DNA of 50,249 nucleotides from Streptomyces montanisoli (GCF_017813245.1 NZ_JAGIQL010000038.1:1-50249); one strand, 5' to 3'. Positions 24,413 to 33,061 are shown, counted from the first letter of the stretch. Program-made: numbers and translations. The notes: generated by a model from the letters alone, not told the origin.

Positions 24413-25795
24413 TCACCATCCCGTCAGCAGCAGGTGGTTGATCAGCAGCGCCGCGCACGCCTGCGCGGCCAGCCATCCGCGGTGGTCGCCCCGTGGCAGC
24501 AGAGCCGCCGACGCCGGCAGCCACAACGTGAACGGCAGCCAGATCCGCTCGGTCTCCGCCTTGCTCATGCCCGACAGGTCGGCCGCCACGATGGCCAGCA
24601 GGAACGCGCAGCAGAGCAGGACGAGCCCGCGGTGGCGTCGCAGCGGAAAGCGCAGGACGCGGCCCATCCCCGCCACCGACGCGAGCCCCGCGGACGCGAC
24701 CGCCGTGGCCAGGTCGCCGAACAGCCAGTAGGAGTAGGGCCGTACGCCGCCGAGCCCCTGGTCGTACCGCTCGACCAGCAGCGGATAGGCGTCCCACCAG
24801 CGAAAGCCGAGCACGGCGAACACCGCCACCACCGCGGCCACCGCGCCGAGTACGTACGGCAGGGGCCGCAGGTTGCGGGCGGCGAGCAGCACCGCGAGGC
24901 CGGGCAGGGCGATCAGCGTGAGCCCGTACGACACGTGGACCGCGAGCCCGAAGAGGAGACCGCTGCCGAGCGCCGCGGCCACCGGGGCGCGCACGCGCCG
25001 GGTGGCGGCGAGCGCCAGAAGGGCGAGCGCCCAGGCGGCGACACACGCGAAGTACCCGTCGGCGGACGCGCCCACCCAGATGGCACCGGGCGTCAGGACG
25101 AGGAACGGCGCCGCACGCCGGGCCGTGGACTCCGAACACAGACAGCGCAGCGTGACCAGGGCGGCGACGGCCACGGACGTGCCTGCCACGATGCAGAACA
25201 CGCCGGCCCAGGCCCCGCCGCCGAGCCCCAGGCGGTCCAGCAGGACGAAGGTCAGCACGGCGCCCGGCGGATGGCCCGCCACATGCGCGGGCCAGTAGCC
25301 GGGGTGGCCGCCGACGATGTGCTGCGAGAACGTCTGCAGGGTCGGCAGGATGTCGTGGAAGCGAGGCACCGCGGGCACGTACTCGTGACGTGTAGTGAGG
25401 CGCCCCGCGATCCCGCGCTGCCACCCGTCGATCAGGGCGAGCGAGAACGTCCACACCAGAGCGGCGGCCCACGCGGACGCGAGCAGCGCGCGCCAGGGGA
25501 GCCGCGCCGCGACCGCGGGCCCGTACGCGACGAGCAGCACCGCGGCCGCCACGGCCGCGGGCGTCCCCGGGCCGACGTGCGGCATCCAGTGGGCCAGCAG
25601 GGGCGGCCAGGACGTGCCCAGGGTGCCGTCGGCCCGCTGGATGAAACCGCCCACGACGGCGGTGGCCGCGAAGAGTACGAGCGCCGCCACCACCGGGACG
25701 AGATCGCGGCTTCTCGCGATCGGCCTTTCCCCCCCTTCGCTGCTGGTGGGGCTGCCTGCTGGACGGCGCGAGGAGGAAACGGTCACGGGCGTCAC
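24413..25795 (-). CDS. Polytopic membrane protein, GT-C-like glycosyltransferase candidate
   Basis: A 460-residue integral membrane protein with about 10-12 helices. After a polar N-terminus, the first is at about 32-52 (VPVVAALVLFAATAVVGGFI). A large extracytoplasmic loop, with HEYVPAVPRFHDILPTLQTF and HPGYWPAHVAGHPPGAVLTF, follows the third helix. HPP-type loops and this topology resemble polyprenyl-phosphate-sugar dependent GT-C transferases (PMT/ArnT/mannosyltransferase class), but I cannot name a family. The start is GTG 25795 (or the GTG three codons later). It is divergent from the Mo-oxidoreductase/glycosyltransferase operon, which suggests a shared pathway (inference). Confidence 0.75.
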   Translation of the reverse strand: MTPVTVSSSRRPAGSPTSSEGGERPIARSRDLVPVVAALVLFAATAVVGGFIQRADGTLGTSWPPLLAHWMPHVGPGTPAAVAAAVLLVAYGPAVAARLPWRALLASAWAAALVWTFSLALIDGWQRGIAGRLTTRHEYVPAVPRFHDILPTLQTFSQHIVGGHPGYWPAHVAGHPPGAVLTFVLLDRLGLGGGAWAGVFCIVAGTSVAVAALVTLRCLCSESTARRAAPFLVLTPGAIWVGASADGYFACVAAWALALLALAATRRVRAPVAAALGSGLLFGLAVHVSYGLTLIALPGLAVLLAARNLRPLPYVLGAVAAVVAVFAVLGFRWWDAYPLLVERYDQGLGGVRPYSYWLFGDLATAVASAGLASVAGMGRVLRFPLRRHRGLVLLCCAFLLAIVAADLSGMSKAETERIWLPFTLWLPASAALLPRGDHRGWLAAQACAALLINHLLLTGW

Positions 25796-26094
25796 TCTAA
25801 TACTTCCGGGCCGTCACACTTTCGTAAGGAATGGCGGAGGAATACCCGAGCCGCCTCGTGTTCAGGCTGATGACATGGAATACGTGCACCGCGTAGGGAT
25901 CTCCCATCAGTTGGCGGCCATGGGGCGCCGATTCTTACCCGGCGCCGCGAAGGTTCCCGGTACGCGGCGCTGACCTGCGCGTTCAATGAAGGGGGGAAGT
26001 TTCGCCGGTACTCCGGACGCTTCCTGGTCGGTCATTGTTTCGTCATCCGCCGAACGCGCGGAAGCCCTGCTCACGTGGTCTAGAGTCCCGCACC
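25796..26094. other. Divergent promoter region
   Basis: About 300 bases between the GT-C-like gene and the Mo-oxidoreductase operon. A TAGAGT -10-like box (26081-26086) stands 8 bases before ATG 26095. No convincing operator palindrome was found. A 32-codon frame at 25875-25973 has poor codon bias and was not called. Confidence 0.55.
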
Positions 26095-27381
26095 ATGAAA
26101 GTCTCCCGTCGCCTTCCGGAAAGCCCCTGGCGCAGCCCCCTGCGAGGACCCTGGCTGACATCCGTTTTCGGGGTGGTGCTGCTCGTCGGTATCCCGGTGC
26201 TCTTCGTCACGGGACTGCTCTCGTACGCGGCGTACAACCCCGACCTGGCGATGATCAATGACAAGACGCCGGACAAGGGCCTGCTGGGCTTCTACCTCTT
26301 TTCCTGGCCCACGCACCCCTACTGGCTGTACCGGGTGACGCAGGGCGTGCACGTGACACTCGGCATCGTCCTGGTGCCCGTGCTGCTGGCGAAGCTCTGG
26401 TCCGTCGTGCCCAAGCTGTTCGTCCTGCCTCCCGTGCGCTCGCTCGGCCACGCGCTGGACCGCGTCTCCCTGCTCCTGCTGGTGGGCGGCGGGCTGTTCG
26501 AGTTCGTCACCGGCGTGCTCAACGTACAGCTCGACTACCTGTTCCCCGGGTCCTTCTACCCCCTCCACTTCTACGGGGCATGGGTGTTCACGGGCGCGGT
26601 GCTCGCGCACGTCGTCATCCGGCTGCCCCGCACCGTGCGGGCGCTGCGCAGCCGGGACTTCCGCGCCGAACTGCGCACGAACACCGCGCACACGCGCCCG
26701 GAGCCGCGCGACGAGACCGGGCTCGTGGCCGCCGAACCCGCGGCCCCCACCACGTCGAGGCGCGGTGCGCTCGGCATGGTCGGCCTGGGCTCGCTCGCCC
26801 TGCTCGTCGTGACGGCGGGGCAGTCCATCGGCGGCCCGCTGCGGCGCACCGCTCTCCTGGCGCCGCACGGCAGCCCGGTGGGGGACGGGCCGAACGGCTT
26901 CCAGGTGAACAAGGGCTACCGGGCCGTGAACATCCGCCCGAAGGACGTCGGTGAGGACTGGCGCCTCGTCGTCAAAGGCCGCGGGGGGCGGGTGCCCCTG
27001 TCCCTCGACGAGGTGCGGCGCCTCGCCCAGCACGGTTCGGCGCTGCCCATCGCCTGCGTGGAGGGCTGGTCGACGGGGAACCAGCACTGGGAAGGCGTGA
27101 GGCTGATCGATCTGGCGAGGATGGTGGGGCATACGGATGACGCGCCGGACGTGTTCGTGGAATCGGCCCAGCTGACCGGCTCTTTCCGCGCCGTCGCCCT
27201 GCGCGGCAACCAGGTGCGCGACCCCAGGTCCCTGCTCGCGCTGAGGGTCAACGGCGCGGAGCTGTCGCACGACCACGGCTACCCGGCCCGGGTCATCGTC
27301 CCAGGGGCCCCCGGTGTGATGAACACCAAGTGGGTACGCCAACTGACATTCGGAGTGACGACGTTCGGAGCGCAGGCATGA
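26095..27381 (+). CDS. Membrane-bound molybdopterin oxidoreductase with cytochrome b561-like N-terminus
   Basis: A 428-residue fusion. The N-terminal half has membrane helices at about 20-43, 84-103, 124-142 and 160-177, with histidines H74, H86, H158 and H172 placed as possible heme b ligands. After a linker and another helix (about 224-243) comes an oxidoreductase molybdopterin-binding domain (about 270-420). Its probable Mo-ligand cysteine is C321 in PIACVEGWSTGNQHWEG. The sulfite-oxidase-fold domain would lie outside the membrane and pass electrons through the b-type heme part, as in YedY/YedZ-like systems but in one chain. Start ATG 26095. First of six coupled genes; the next start overlaps its stop. 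Confidence 0.87.
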   Translation: MKVSRRLPESPWRSPLRGPWLTSVFGVVLLVGIPVLFVTGLLSYAAYNPDLAMINDKTPDKGLLGFYLFSWPTHPYWLYRVTQGVHVTLGIVLVPVLLAKLWSVVPKLFVLPPVRSLGHALDRVSLLLLVGGGLFEFVTGVLNVQLDYLFPGSFYPLHFYGAWVFTGAVLAHVVIRLPRTVRALRSRDFRAELRTNTAHTRPEPRDETGLVAAEPAAPTTSRRGALGMVGLGSLALLVVTAGQSIGGPLRRTALLAPHGSPVGDGPNGFQVNKGYRAVNIRPKDVGEDWRLVVKGRGGRVPLSLDEVRRLAQHGSALPIACVEGWSTGNQHWEGVRLIDLARMVGHTDDAPDVFVESAQLTGSFRAVALRGNQVRDPRSLLALRVNGAELSHDHGYPARVIVPGAPGVMNTKWVRQLTFGVTTFGAQA

Positions 27382-27947
27382 CGCCGCAGGACCAGGACAC
27401 ACCACCCGGACCACCGGCCGGCGCGCGCTCGGGAGCGTGGCGGCCGGGAGCGTGGCGGCCGGGCGACCGGTTCCGCAGGCTCTACGGCGAAGAGCCGCTC
27501 CACCTGCTCATCCTCATCGTCTCGTTCGCCGTGTGCGGCTACGCGGCCGTCCGCTGGCTGTCCGACGACTGGCTCTCCATCGCCGTCTGGTTCGTCGGGG
27601 CGGCCGTGCTGCACGACCTCGTCCTCGTACCGCTGTACGCGGGCACGGACTGGATCCTGCACCGCGTCGGCGGCGGCCGCGGCCGGACAGCGGACGACCC
27701 GCCGCGCACCGCGGTGAACCACATCCGCGTCCCGGCCTTCGTGTCGCTGCTGCTCCTCCTCGTCTACTGGCCCCTCGTCTTCAGGAACTCCCCCCACTAC
27801 TCCGTGTCGACGCACCTGTCCGACGCGGTCTTCCTGAGACGCTGGCTGCTGATCACCGCCGTCCTGTTCGGTGCGTCCGCCGTCTGGTACGCCGTCGGCC
27901 GGTACCGGACGCGTCCGCGAGAACGAACCACGCCGAAGGAGCGCTGA
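27378..27947 (+). CDS. Membrane protein of the Mo-oxidoreductase operon
   Basis: A 189-residue protein translated from the ATG of an ATGA overlap. The cytosolic N-terminus has a duplicated GAWRP motif and many arginines, followed by about four hydrophobic helices (about 41-60, 66-86, 122-138 and 155-172). I do not recognise a named domain. Its strict coupling to the oxidoreductase suggests a membrane partner of that enzyme or an anchor for the pathway (inference). Confidence 0.75.
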   Translation: MTPQDQDTPPGPPAGARSGAWRPGAWRPGDRFRRLYGEEPLHLLILIVSFAVCGYAAVRWLSDDWLSIAVWFVGAAVLHDLVLVPLYAGTDWILHRVGGGRGRTADDPPRTAVNHIRVPAFVSLLLLLVYWPLVFRNSPHYSVSTHLSDAVFLRRWLLITAVLFGASAVWYAVGRYRTRPRERTTPKER

Positions 27948-27948
27948 C

Positions 27949-29010
27949 ATGCGCGTACTGCTCACCGGCGGAGCCGGTTTCATCGGCTCGCACATCACGG
28001 AGGCCCTGCTGGCGCGGGGGGACGACGTCGTCGTCCTCGACGCGCTGCTGCCCTCGGCTCACCCCGTCCCCCACACCCCGCACCCCGGCGTCAGCTGGAT
28101 CCACGGCGACGTACGGGACACGGCCGCGGTGTCCGGCGCGCTGCGCGGTGTGGACGTGGTGTGCCACCAGGCCGCCATGGTCGGTCTCGGCAAGGACTTC
28201 GCCGACGCCCCCGCCTACGTCGGCTGCAACGAACTGGGCACCGCCACCCTGCTGGCGGCCATGGCCGAAAGTCCCGTCCGGGACCTCGTGCTGGCGGGCT
28301 CCATGGTGGTGTACGGCGAGGGCCGCTACGACTGCGCGCGCCACGGCCGCGTCACACCGGGCCCGCGCGCCGAAAGCGACCTGGCCGCCGGGGCGTTCGA
28401 GCCGCGCTGCCCGCGGTGCGGCGACGCCCTGGCCCCCGGCCTCGTCGGCGAGGACGCGCCCACCGACCCGCGCAACGTGTACGCGGCGGGCAAACTCGCC
28501 CAGGAGCACCTCGCCGCCGCGTGGGCGCGCGCCACCGGCGGCAGAGCGGTGTCGTTGCGCTACCACAACGTCTACGGCCCCGGAATGCCACGCGACACGC
28601 CGTACGCGGGCGTCGCGTCGTTCTTCCGCTCGTCGCTCGCCAGGGGCGAGGCCCCGACGGTCTTCGAGGACGGCGGGCAGCGGCGCGACTTCGTCCACGT
28701 ACGGGACATCGCCGCCGCCAACGTCCTCGCCATGACGGCCCTGACGCACCGTGAACCCGGCTCCTTCCGCGCCTACAACGCCGGCAGCGGAACGCCGCAC
28801 ACCGTCGGCGAGATGGCCCGGGCACTCGCCGAGGCGTGCGACGGCCCGGCCCCCGTCGTGACGGGCGAGTACCGGCTCGGGGACGTACGCCACATCACGG
28901 CCTCCTCCAAGCGGCTGCGCGACGAGCTCGGCTGGCGGCCGGACATCCCGTTCGAGGCGGGTGTGCGCGAGTTCGCGCACGCCCCGCAACGCGCGGTCGC
29001 CCTGAACTGA
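27949..29010 (+). CDS. NAD-dependent epimerase/dehydratase (extended SDR)
   Basis: A nucleotide-sugar modifying SDR of 353 residues, start ATG 27949, one base after the preceding stop. The NAD motif is GGAGFIGSH (7-15). Catalytic residues are S118 and Y178/K182 in NVYAAGK. Late motifs are SLRYHNVYGPGM and GGQRRDFVHVRDIA, as in UDP-glucose 4-epimerase relatives. An unusual insertion of about 40 residues between S118 and Y178 contains C154-PR-C157 and C129, a possible metal or disulfide site. The substrate is probably a UDP- or GDP-sugar for the following transferases. Confidence 0.9.
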   Translation: MRVLLTGGAGFIGSHITEALLARGDDVVVLDALLPSAHPVPHTPHPGVSWIHGDVRDTAAVSGALRGVDVVCHQAAMVGLGKDFADAPAYVGCNELGTATLLAAMAESPVRDLVLAGSMVVYGEGRYDCARHGRVTPGPRAESDLAAGAFEPRCPRCGDALAPGLVGEDAPTDPRNVYAAGKLAQEHLAAAWARATGGRAVSLRYHNVYGPGMPRDTPYAGVASFFRSSLARGEAPTVFEDGGQRRDFVHVRDIAAANVLAMTALTHREPGSFRAYNAGSGTPHTVGEMARALAEACDGPAPVVTGEYRLGDVRHITASSKRLRDELGWRPDIPFEAGVREFAHAPQRAVALN

Positions 29011-29084
29011 CGGCGCCACACCAGCACACACCGGTGACCGAGCCCCCGGCACCGGACGTCCCCTTCCCACCGCACCCCACATCG

Positions 29085-29801
29085 ATGGACGTGACCGCTT
29101 TGACCGCCACGACCGCAGACGTCGTACTTCCGTGCCTCGACGAGGCCCGCGCCCTGCCCTGGGTGCTCGAACGCATCCCACGGGGATGGCGGGCCATCGT
29201 CGTCGACAACGGCTCGACCGACGGATCCGCCGAACTCGCCGCGCGGCTCGGCGCCACGGTCGTCCACGAGCCCACGCGCGGCTTCGGCGCCGCCTGCCAC
29301 ACGGGCCTGCTCGCCGCAGAAGCCGAGTACGTCTGCTTCTGCGACTGCGACGCCTCCCTCGACCCCGGACTGCTCACCGGGTTCGTCGGGCGGCTCGCAC
29401 AGGACCGTGCAGACCTCGTCCTCGGGCGACGCAGGCCCGGCAGGGCCGGCGTGTGGCCGGCCCACGCGCGCGTGGGCAATCTCGCCCTGGCCCGCATGAC
29501 ACGCACCAGGACAGGGCTGTCCCTGCACGACCTCGGCCCGCTGCGGGCGGCGCGCAGGCAGGCCCTGCTCGGCCTCGGACTGAACGACCGGCGCAGCGGC
29601 TATCCGCTGGAGATGGTGGTGAAGGCAGCCGACGCCGGATGGCGCGTCGAGGAGCACGACGTCCCCTACCTGCCCAGGCAGGGAAAGTCGAAGGTCACCG
29701 GCACCTGGCGCGGCACCTGGCACGCCGTGCGCGACATGCGCGGCGTCCTCGCCGCACCGCCGGCGCCCATGGCCGCCGAGCGGAAGGCGGACGCCAGGTG
29801 A
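29085..29801 (+). CDS. Family 2 glycosyltransferase (polyprenyl-phosphate-sugar synthase-like)
   Basis: A 238-residue soluble GT-A enzyme. It opens with DVVLPCLDEARALPWVLERI and VVDNGSTDGSAELA, and has the metal-binding DxD region at 87-89 (CDCDAS). A C-terminal RSGYPLEMVVKAADAGWRVEE region follows. It resembles the DPM1/polyprenyl-phosphate mannose or glucose synthases but has no C-terminal membrane helices. Start codon choice is uncertain: ATG 29085 begins just before the conserved domain, while GTG 29034 would add 17 residues. The stop overlaps the GTG of the next gene. Confidence 0.88.
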   Translation: MDVTALTATTADVVLPCLDEARALPWVLERIPRGWRAIVVDNGSTDGSAELAARLGATVVHEPTRGFGAACHTGLLAAEAEYVCFCDCDASLDPGLLTGFVGRLAQDRADLVLGRRRPGRAGVWPAHARVGNLALARMTRTRTGLSLHDLGPLRAARRQALLGLGLNDRRSGYPLEMVVKAADAGWRVEEHDVPYLPRQGKSKVTGTWRGTWHAVRDMRGVLAAPPAPMAAERKADAR

Positions 29802-30430
29802 CGACGCTGCTCGTGATCGCCAAGGAACCCGTGCCCGGCCGGGTCAAGACGCGCCTCACCCCGCACTACACACCCGGCGAGGCCGCGAGGCTGGCCGAGG
29901 CGTCGCTCGCCGACACCCTGCGCACGGCACTCGCCGCACCCGCGACCCGCAGGGTCCTCGTCCTCGACGGCGCGCCAGGGCCCTGGCTGCCGGCGGGTGT
30001 CGAGGTGGTACCCCAGGCCGCGGGAGGGCTCGACCGGCGGATCGCCGCGGCCTTCGGGCTGTGCGAAGGGCCGGCGGTGCTCATCGGCATGGACACCCCC
30101 CAGGTCACCGCGGACCTGCTGGCGCCGGCGCTCGACGCGGCGGCTTGGGACGCGCGCACCGCGTGGTTCGGCCCGGCGGCGGACGGCGGCTTCTGGTGCC
30201 TGGGCCTCGCGGACCCCGACCCGGCGCTCCTCGTCGGCGTGCCGATGTCGACGCCCGAGACCGGGGCACGCCAGCGTGAACGGCTCGTCGCCGCGGGGCT
30301 CGACGTCCGGGACCTCCCGGTGCTGCGGGACGTGGACACCGCCGAGGACGCGCGCCTCGCCGCCGCCGAAGCGCCGGACGGCCGGTTCGCCGCACTCGTG
30401 CGCGAGCTGGCCCCGGCTGGTGCCCGATGA
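29798..30430 (+). CDS. TIGR04282/DUF2064 family glycosyltransferase-like protein
   Basis: A 210-residue GT-A-like nucleotidyl/glycosyl transferase of the DUF2064 (TIGR04282) family, start GTG 29798 in a GTGA overlap. The N-terminal AKEPVPGRVKTRLTP is the family nucleotide-binding loop. Later come VLIGMDTPQVTADLL and GPAADGGFWCLGL. The family has been linked to rSAM/selenodomain loci and to arsenosugar biosynthesis, but no such partners occur here. It is always seen beside GT2 genes of the preceding type, so the two probably act in sequence. Confidence 0.88.
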   Translation: MTTLLVIAKEPVPGRVKTRLTPHYTPGEAARLAEASLADTLRTALAAPATRRVLVLDGAPGPWLPAGVEVVPQAAGGLDRRIAAAFGLCEGPAVLIGMDTPQVTADLLAPALDAAAWDARTAWFGPAADGGFWCLGLADPDPALLVGVPMSTPETGARQRERLVAAGLDVRDLPVLRDVDTAEDARLAAAEAPDGRFAALVRELAPAGAR

Positions 30431-31224
30431 ACCGCGTACCGGCCGCCGTGGTCCCCGCCGCCCACGGCTCGTGGACGCGGGAGCCGGCGGGGTGGCGGGC
30501 GGACCCGTACACCGCGGCCCTGACCACCGGTCAGGGCCCCCTCTACCTGCGCAGCAGGGAAGGCGGTGTGGTGCCGCTCGGCGTGGAGCGGTGGTGCGCG
30601 GCGCCCGACGCGGCCGACCGCACGGTCATCGCACGGTGCGAGGGCACGGTGCTCGACATCGGCTGCGGTCCTGGCAGGTTCGTCACCGCTCTCGCCCTCG
30701 CGGGGTACCGGACACTCGGCATCGACGTCAGCACCGCGGCGGTGCATCGCACCGTACGCCACGGCGGCGCGGCGCTCGTGCGGTCGGTGTTCGAGCCGCT
30801 GCCGCGTGAGGGCTGGTGGAACACCGCGCTCCTCGTCGACGGCAACATCGGCATCGGCGGCGACCCGGATGCGCTCCTCACCCGCACGGCGGACGTGGTC
30901 GCGCCCGGCGGGCTGCTGATCGCCGAGGTCGCCGACGGGGACGTCGACGAGCGTCTCGACGTATGTGTCGACGACGGACGATCGGACCACACCCACGGCG
31001 GCCACGGGCCCGCGGGCCAGGGCCGTGCCCGGGCGGACGACGGCGGGTTCTTCCCGTGGGCCCGCCTGGGCGCTCGCGCCCTGGTGCGCCACGCGCGCGC
31101 CACGGGCCGGTGGTCGCGGCAGGCCGCGTGGGAGCTGGAGGGGCGGACCTTCGTGGCACTGCGCCGGAAGCGTGAGCGTCCCGCGCCCAGCCTGCCGGGG
31201 CCCGTGCCGCCGCCGTCCGGGTGA
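30427..31224 (+). CDS. Class I SAM-dependent methyltransferase
   Basis: The last gene of the operon, 265 residues, ATG in an ATGA overlap. The SAM-binding motif I is VLDIGCGPGRF at about 76-86 and motif II/III fits LGIDVSTAAVHRT and GGLLIAEVADGDVD. An N-terminal 50 residues (DPYTAALTTGQGPLYLRSR) precede the fold and are not typical of generic methyltransferases. It may methylate a sugar or lipid intermediate of this pathway (inference). It ends 40 bases from the convergent ABC-F gene. Confidence 0.87.
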   Translation: MNRVPAAVVPAAHGSWTREPAGWRADPYTAALTTGQGPLYLRSREGGVVPLGVERWCAAPDAADRTVIARCEGTVLDIGCGPGRFVTALALAGYRTLGIDVSTAAVHRTVRHGGAALVRSVFEPLPREGWWNTALLVDGNIGIGGDPDALLTRTADVVAPGGLLIAEVADGDVDERLDVCVDDGRSDHTHGGHGPAGQGRARADDGGFFPWARLGARALVRHARATGRWSRQAAWELEGRTFVALRRKRERPAPSLPGPVPPPSG

Positions 31225-31263
31225 CGTACGGCCCCACGCCCCACCGGCCGGCCCGCCGGACGC

Positions 31264-32898
31264 TCACATCCCGGGCGCCCCGGTCTCCGTCAGCTCACCG
31301 CCGTCCAGCCGCAGGCGCCGGTCGGCACCGATCCCCGCGAGGAACCTCTCGTCGTGGCTGACCACCACGAACGCCCCCTGGTACGAGACGAGCGCGCCCT
31401 CCAGCTGGGCGGTGGAGACCAGGTCGAGGTTGTTGGTCGGCTCGTCGAGGAGCAGCAGGTGCGGCGCCGGCTCCGCGCACAGCACGCAGGCCAGCGTCGC
31501 GCGCAGCCGCTCGCCCCCTGACAGCACCTCCACCGGGAGATGGGCCCGCGGACCCCGGAAGAGGAAGCGGGCCAGCAGGTTCATCCGGTCCGCGTCCGTG
31601 CGGTGGGGAGCGAAGGCGGCGAAGTTCTCGGCCACGGTACGGCCCTCTTCCAGCAGGTCGAGCCGTTGGGAGAGGTACGCGACCCCGCCCTCTGCCCGCC
31701 TGGTGCTGCCGCCGTCAGGCTCGATGTCGCCGCCGATCAGGCGCAGCAGTGTGCTCTTGCCCGCGCCGTTGGGTCCGGTCAGCGCGATGCGCTCGGGCCC
31801 CCTGACCGTCAGGTCGATGCCCCCGCCCGCGAACAGGGGCTGACCGCCGCGGCGGACCTGCATCCGCTCGCCGAGGAAGAGCGTCCGTCCCGCGGGGACC
31901 CCGGTGTCCGGCAGGTCGAGCGTGATGCGCTGATCGTCGCGCAGGGCGCGCCCTGCCTCGTCAAGACGCGCCTTGGCCTCGCCGACCCGCGCGGCGTGTG
32001 TCTGCCCCGAACGTCCGGCGGACTCCTGCGCGCCCCGCTTCATGTTCCCGGCGAAGATGCGCGGCAGGCCGGCGCTCTTCAGGTTGCGGGCGGCGTTGCT
32101 CGCACGGCGCTCGGCGCGCTCGCGTGCCTGCTGCATCTCGCGCTTCTCGCGCTTCAGCTCCTGCTCGGCGTTGCGCACGTTCTTCTCCGAGACCTCGCGC
32201 TCGGACCGCACGGCTTCCTCGTACTGCGTGAAGTCGCCTCCGTAGAAACGCAGTTCGCCCCGATCGAGCTCGGCGATGCGCTCCATGCGGTCGAGCAGCG
32301 CGCGGTCGTGGCTGACGAGCAGCAGGCAGCCTCCGAAGTCCTCGAGCGCGCCGTAGAGCCGCAGGCGGGCATCGAGGTCGAGGTTGTTGGTCGGCTCGTC
32401 GAGGAGCAGCACGTCGGGGCGTTTCAGCAGCTGGGCCGCGAGGCCGAGCGACACGACCTGGCCGCCGCTGAGCGTGTCGAGACCGCGGTCGAACGCGAGG
32501 AAGCCGAGCCCGAGCCGGTCGAGCTGGGCGCGTGTGCGCTCCTCGATGTCCCAGTCGTCGCCGATGGCCGTGAAGTGCTCCTCGCCGACGTCGCCCGACT
32601 CGACGGCGTCCAGCGCCCGGATCACCGGGGCCACCCCCAGGACGTCGGCCACCGTGAGAGCGCCGGCCAGGGGAAGGGTCTGCGGGAGGTGGCCGAGGGT
32701 GCCGGTCACGGACACGGATCCGGCGCTGGGCGCGAGTTCGCCGGCGATCAGCTTGAGCAGCGTGCTCTTGCCCGAGCCGTTGGGTGCGACCAGGCCGGTG
32801 CGCCCGCCTCCCACGGCGAAGGACAGGTCACGGAAGACAGGGGTGTCGTCGGGCCAGGAGAAGGACAGGTTCGAGCACACGACGGAAGCGTCGGACAT
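31264..32898 (-). CDS. ABC-F family ATPase, ribosome-protection (antibiotic resistance)-like
   Basis: A 544-residue protein with two ABC domains and no membrane part, the ABC-F layout. Walker A copies are at 38-46 (APNGSGKST) and about 375-383 (GPNGAGKST). Signatures are LSGGQ at 143-147 and a second LSGGER. Walker B copies are VLLLDEPTNNLDL and LLLLDEPTNNLDL. The linker (about 225-320) is charged and coiled (EKNVRNAEQELKREKREMQ), as in proteins that enter the ribosome E site and displace antibiotics or rescue stalling. I use ATG 32898 with an upstream GAGG. Its leader (32899-33130) has a short peptide and competing hairpins, which suggests drug-inducible attenuation. The MFS exporter gene lies just upstream. 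Confidence 0.9.
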   Translation of the reverse strand: MSDASVVCSNLSFSWPDDTPVFRDLSFAVGGGRTGLVAPNGSGKSTLLKLIAGELAPSAGSVSVTGTLGHLPQTLPLAGALTVADVLGVAPVIRALDAVESGDVGEEHFTAIGDDWDIEERTRAQLDRLGLGFLAFDRGLDTLSGGQVVSLGLAAQLLKRPDVLLLDEPTNNLDLDARLRLYGALEDFGGCLLLVSHDRALLDRMERIAELDRGELRFYGGDFTQYEEAVRSEREVSEKNVRNAEQELKREKREMQQARERAERRASNAARNLKSAGLPRIFAGNMKRGAQESAGRSGQTHAARVGEAKARLDEAGRALRDDQRITLDLPDTGVPAGRTLFLGERMQVRRGGQPLFAGGGIDLTVRGPERIALTGPNGAGKSTLLRLIGGDIEPDGGSTRRAEGGVAYLSQRLDLLEEGRTVAENFAAFAPHRTDADRMNLLARFLFRGPRAHLPVEVLSGGERLRATLACVLCAEPAPHLLLLDEPTNNLDLVSTAQLEGALVSYQGAFVVVSHDERFLAGIGADRRLRLDGGELTETGAPGM

Positions 32899-32946
32899 GG
32901 GAAGAGACCTCGTACGCGATGCGGACGGCGGGGGAAGCGCCGCCCG

Positions 32947-33061
32947 GACATGGTGGGAAAGGGGACGTCGAAACGGCCGCGACAGCGGCACCCCTGGGCA
33001 CCGGCCGGCGGCCTGTCAGCTCCGGGTATCACCCGGAGATGTCGTCGTCACCCACCATGTC
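32947..33061 (-). promoter_or_regulatory. ABC-F leader: long-range inverted repeat and attenuator-like hairpin
   Basis: On the leftward mRNA, GACATGGTGGG at the leader-peptide start (33061-33051) is exactly complementary over 11 bases to CCCACCATGTC further down (32957-32947). Between them CTCCGGGT-GAT-ACCCGGAG (33038-33020) forms a perfect 8-bp hairpin that contains the leader stop codon. The ABC-F start is 48 bases beyond the lower arm. A ribosome on the leader would mask the upper arm and switch the pairing. The structures are seen in sequence; the regulation is inferred from known ABC-F and erm leaders. Confidence 0.6.
33029..33058 (-). CDS. Leader peptide MVGDDDISG before the ABC-F gene
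   Basis: A 9-codon frame with ATG at 33058 and TGA at 33031-33029, preceded by the good ribosome site GAGGAGAG. Its stop lies inside a perfect hairpin. Its position 60 bases after a probable promoter and 130 bases before the ABC-F start fits a translation-attenuation leader. Confidence 0.55.
   Translation of the reverse strand: MVGDDDISG

Noticed and set aside
25875..25973. A 32-codon frame (MEYVHRVGISHQ...) in the divergent promoter region
   Set aside because: No ribosome site, poor codon bias with CGA, GTA and an in-frame TTA, and no family resemblance.
32748..33032. A 94-codon leftward frame overlapping the ABC-F start
   Set aside because: It runs out of frame through the ABC-F N-terminus and the leader hairpins; no ribosome site.
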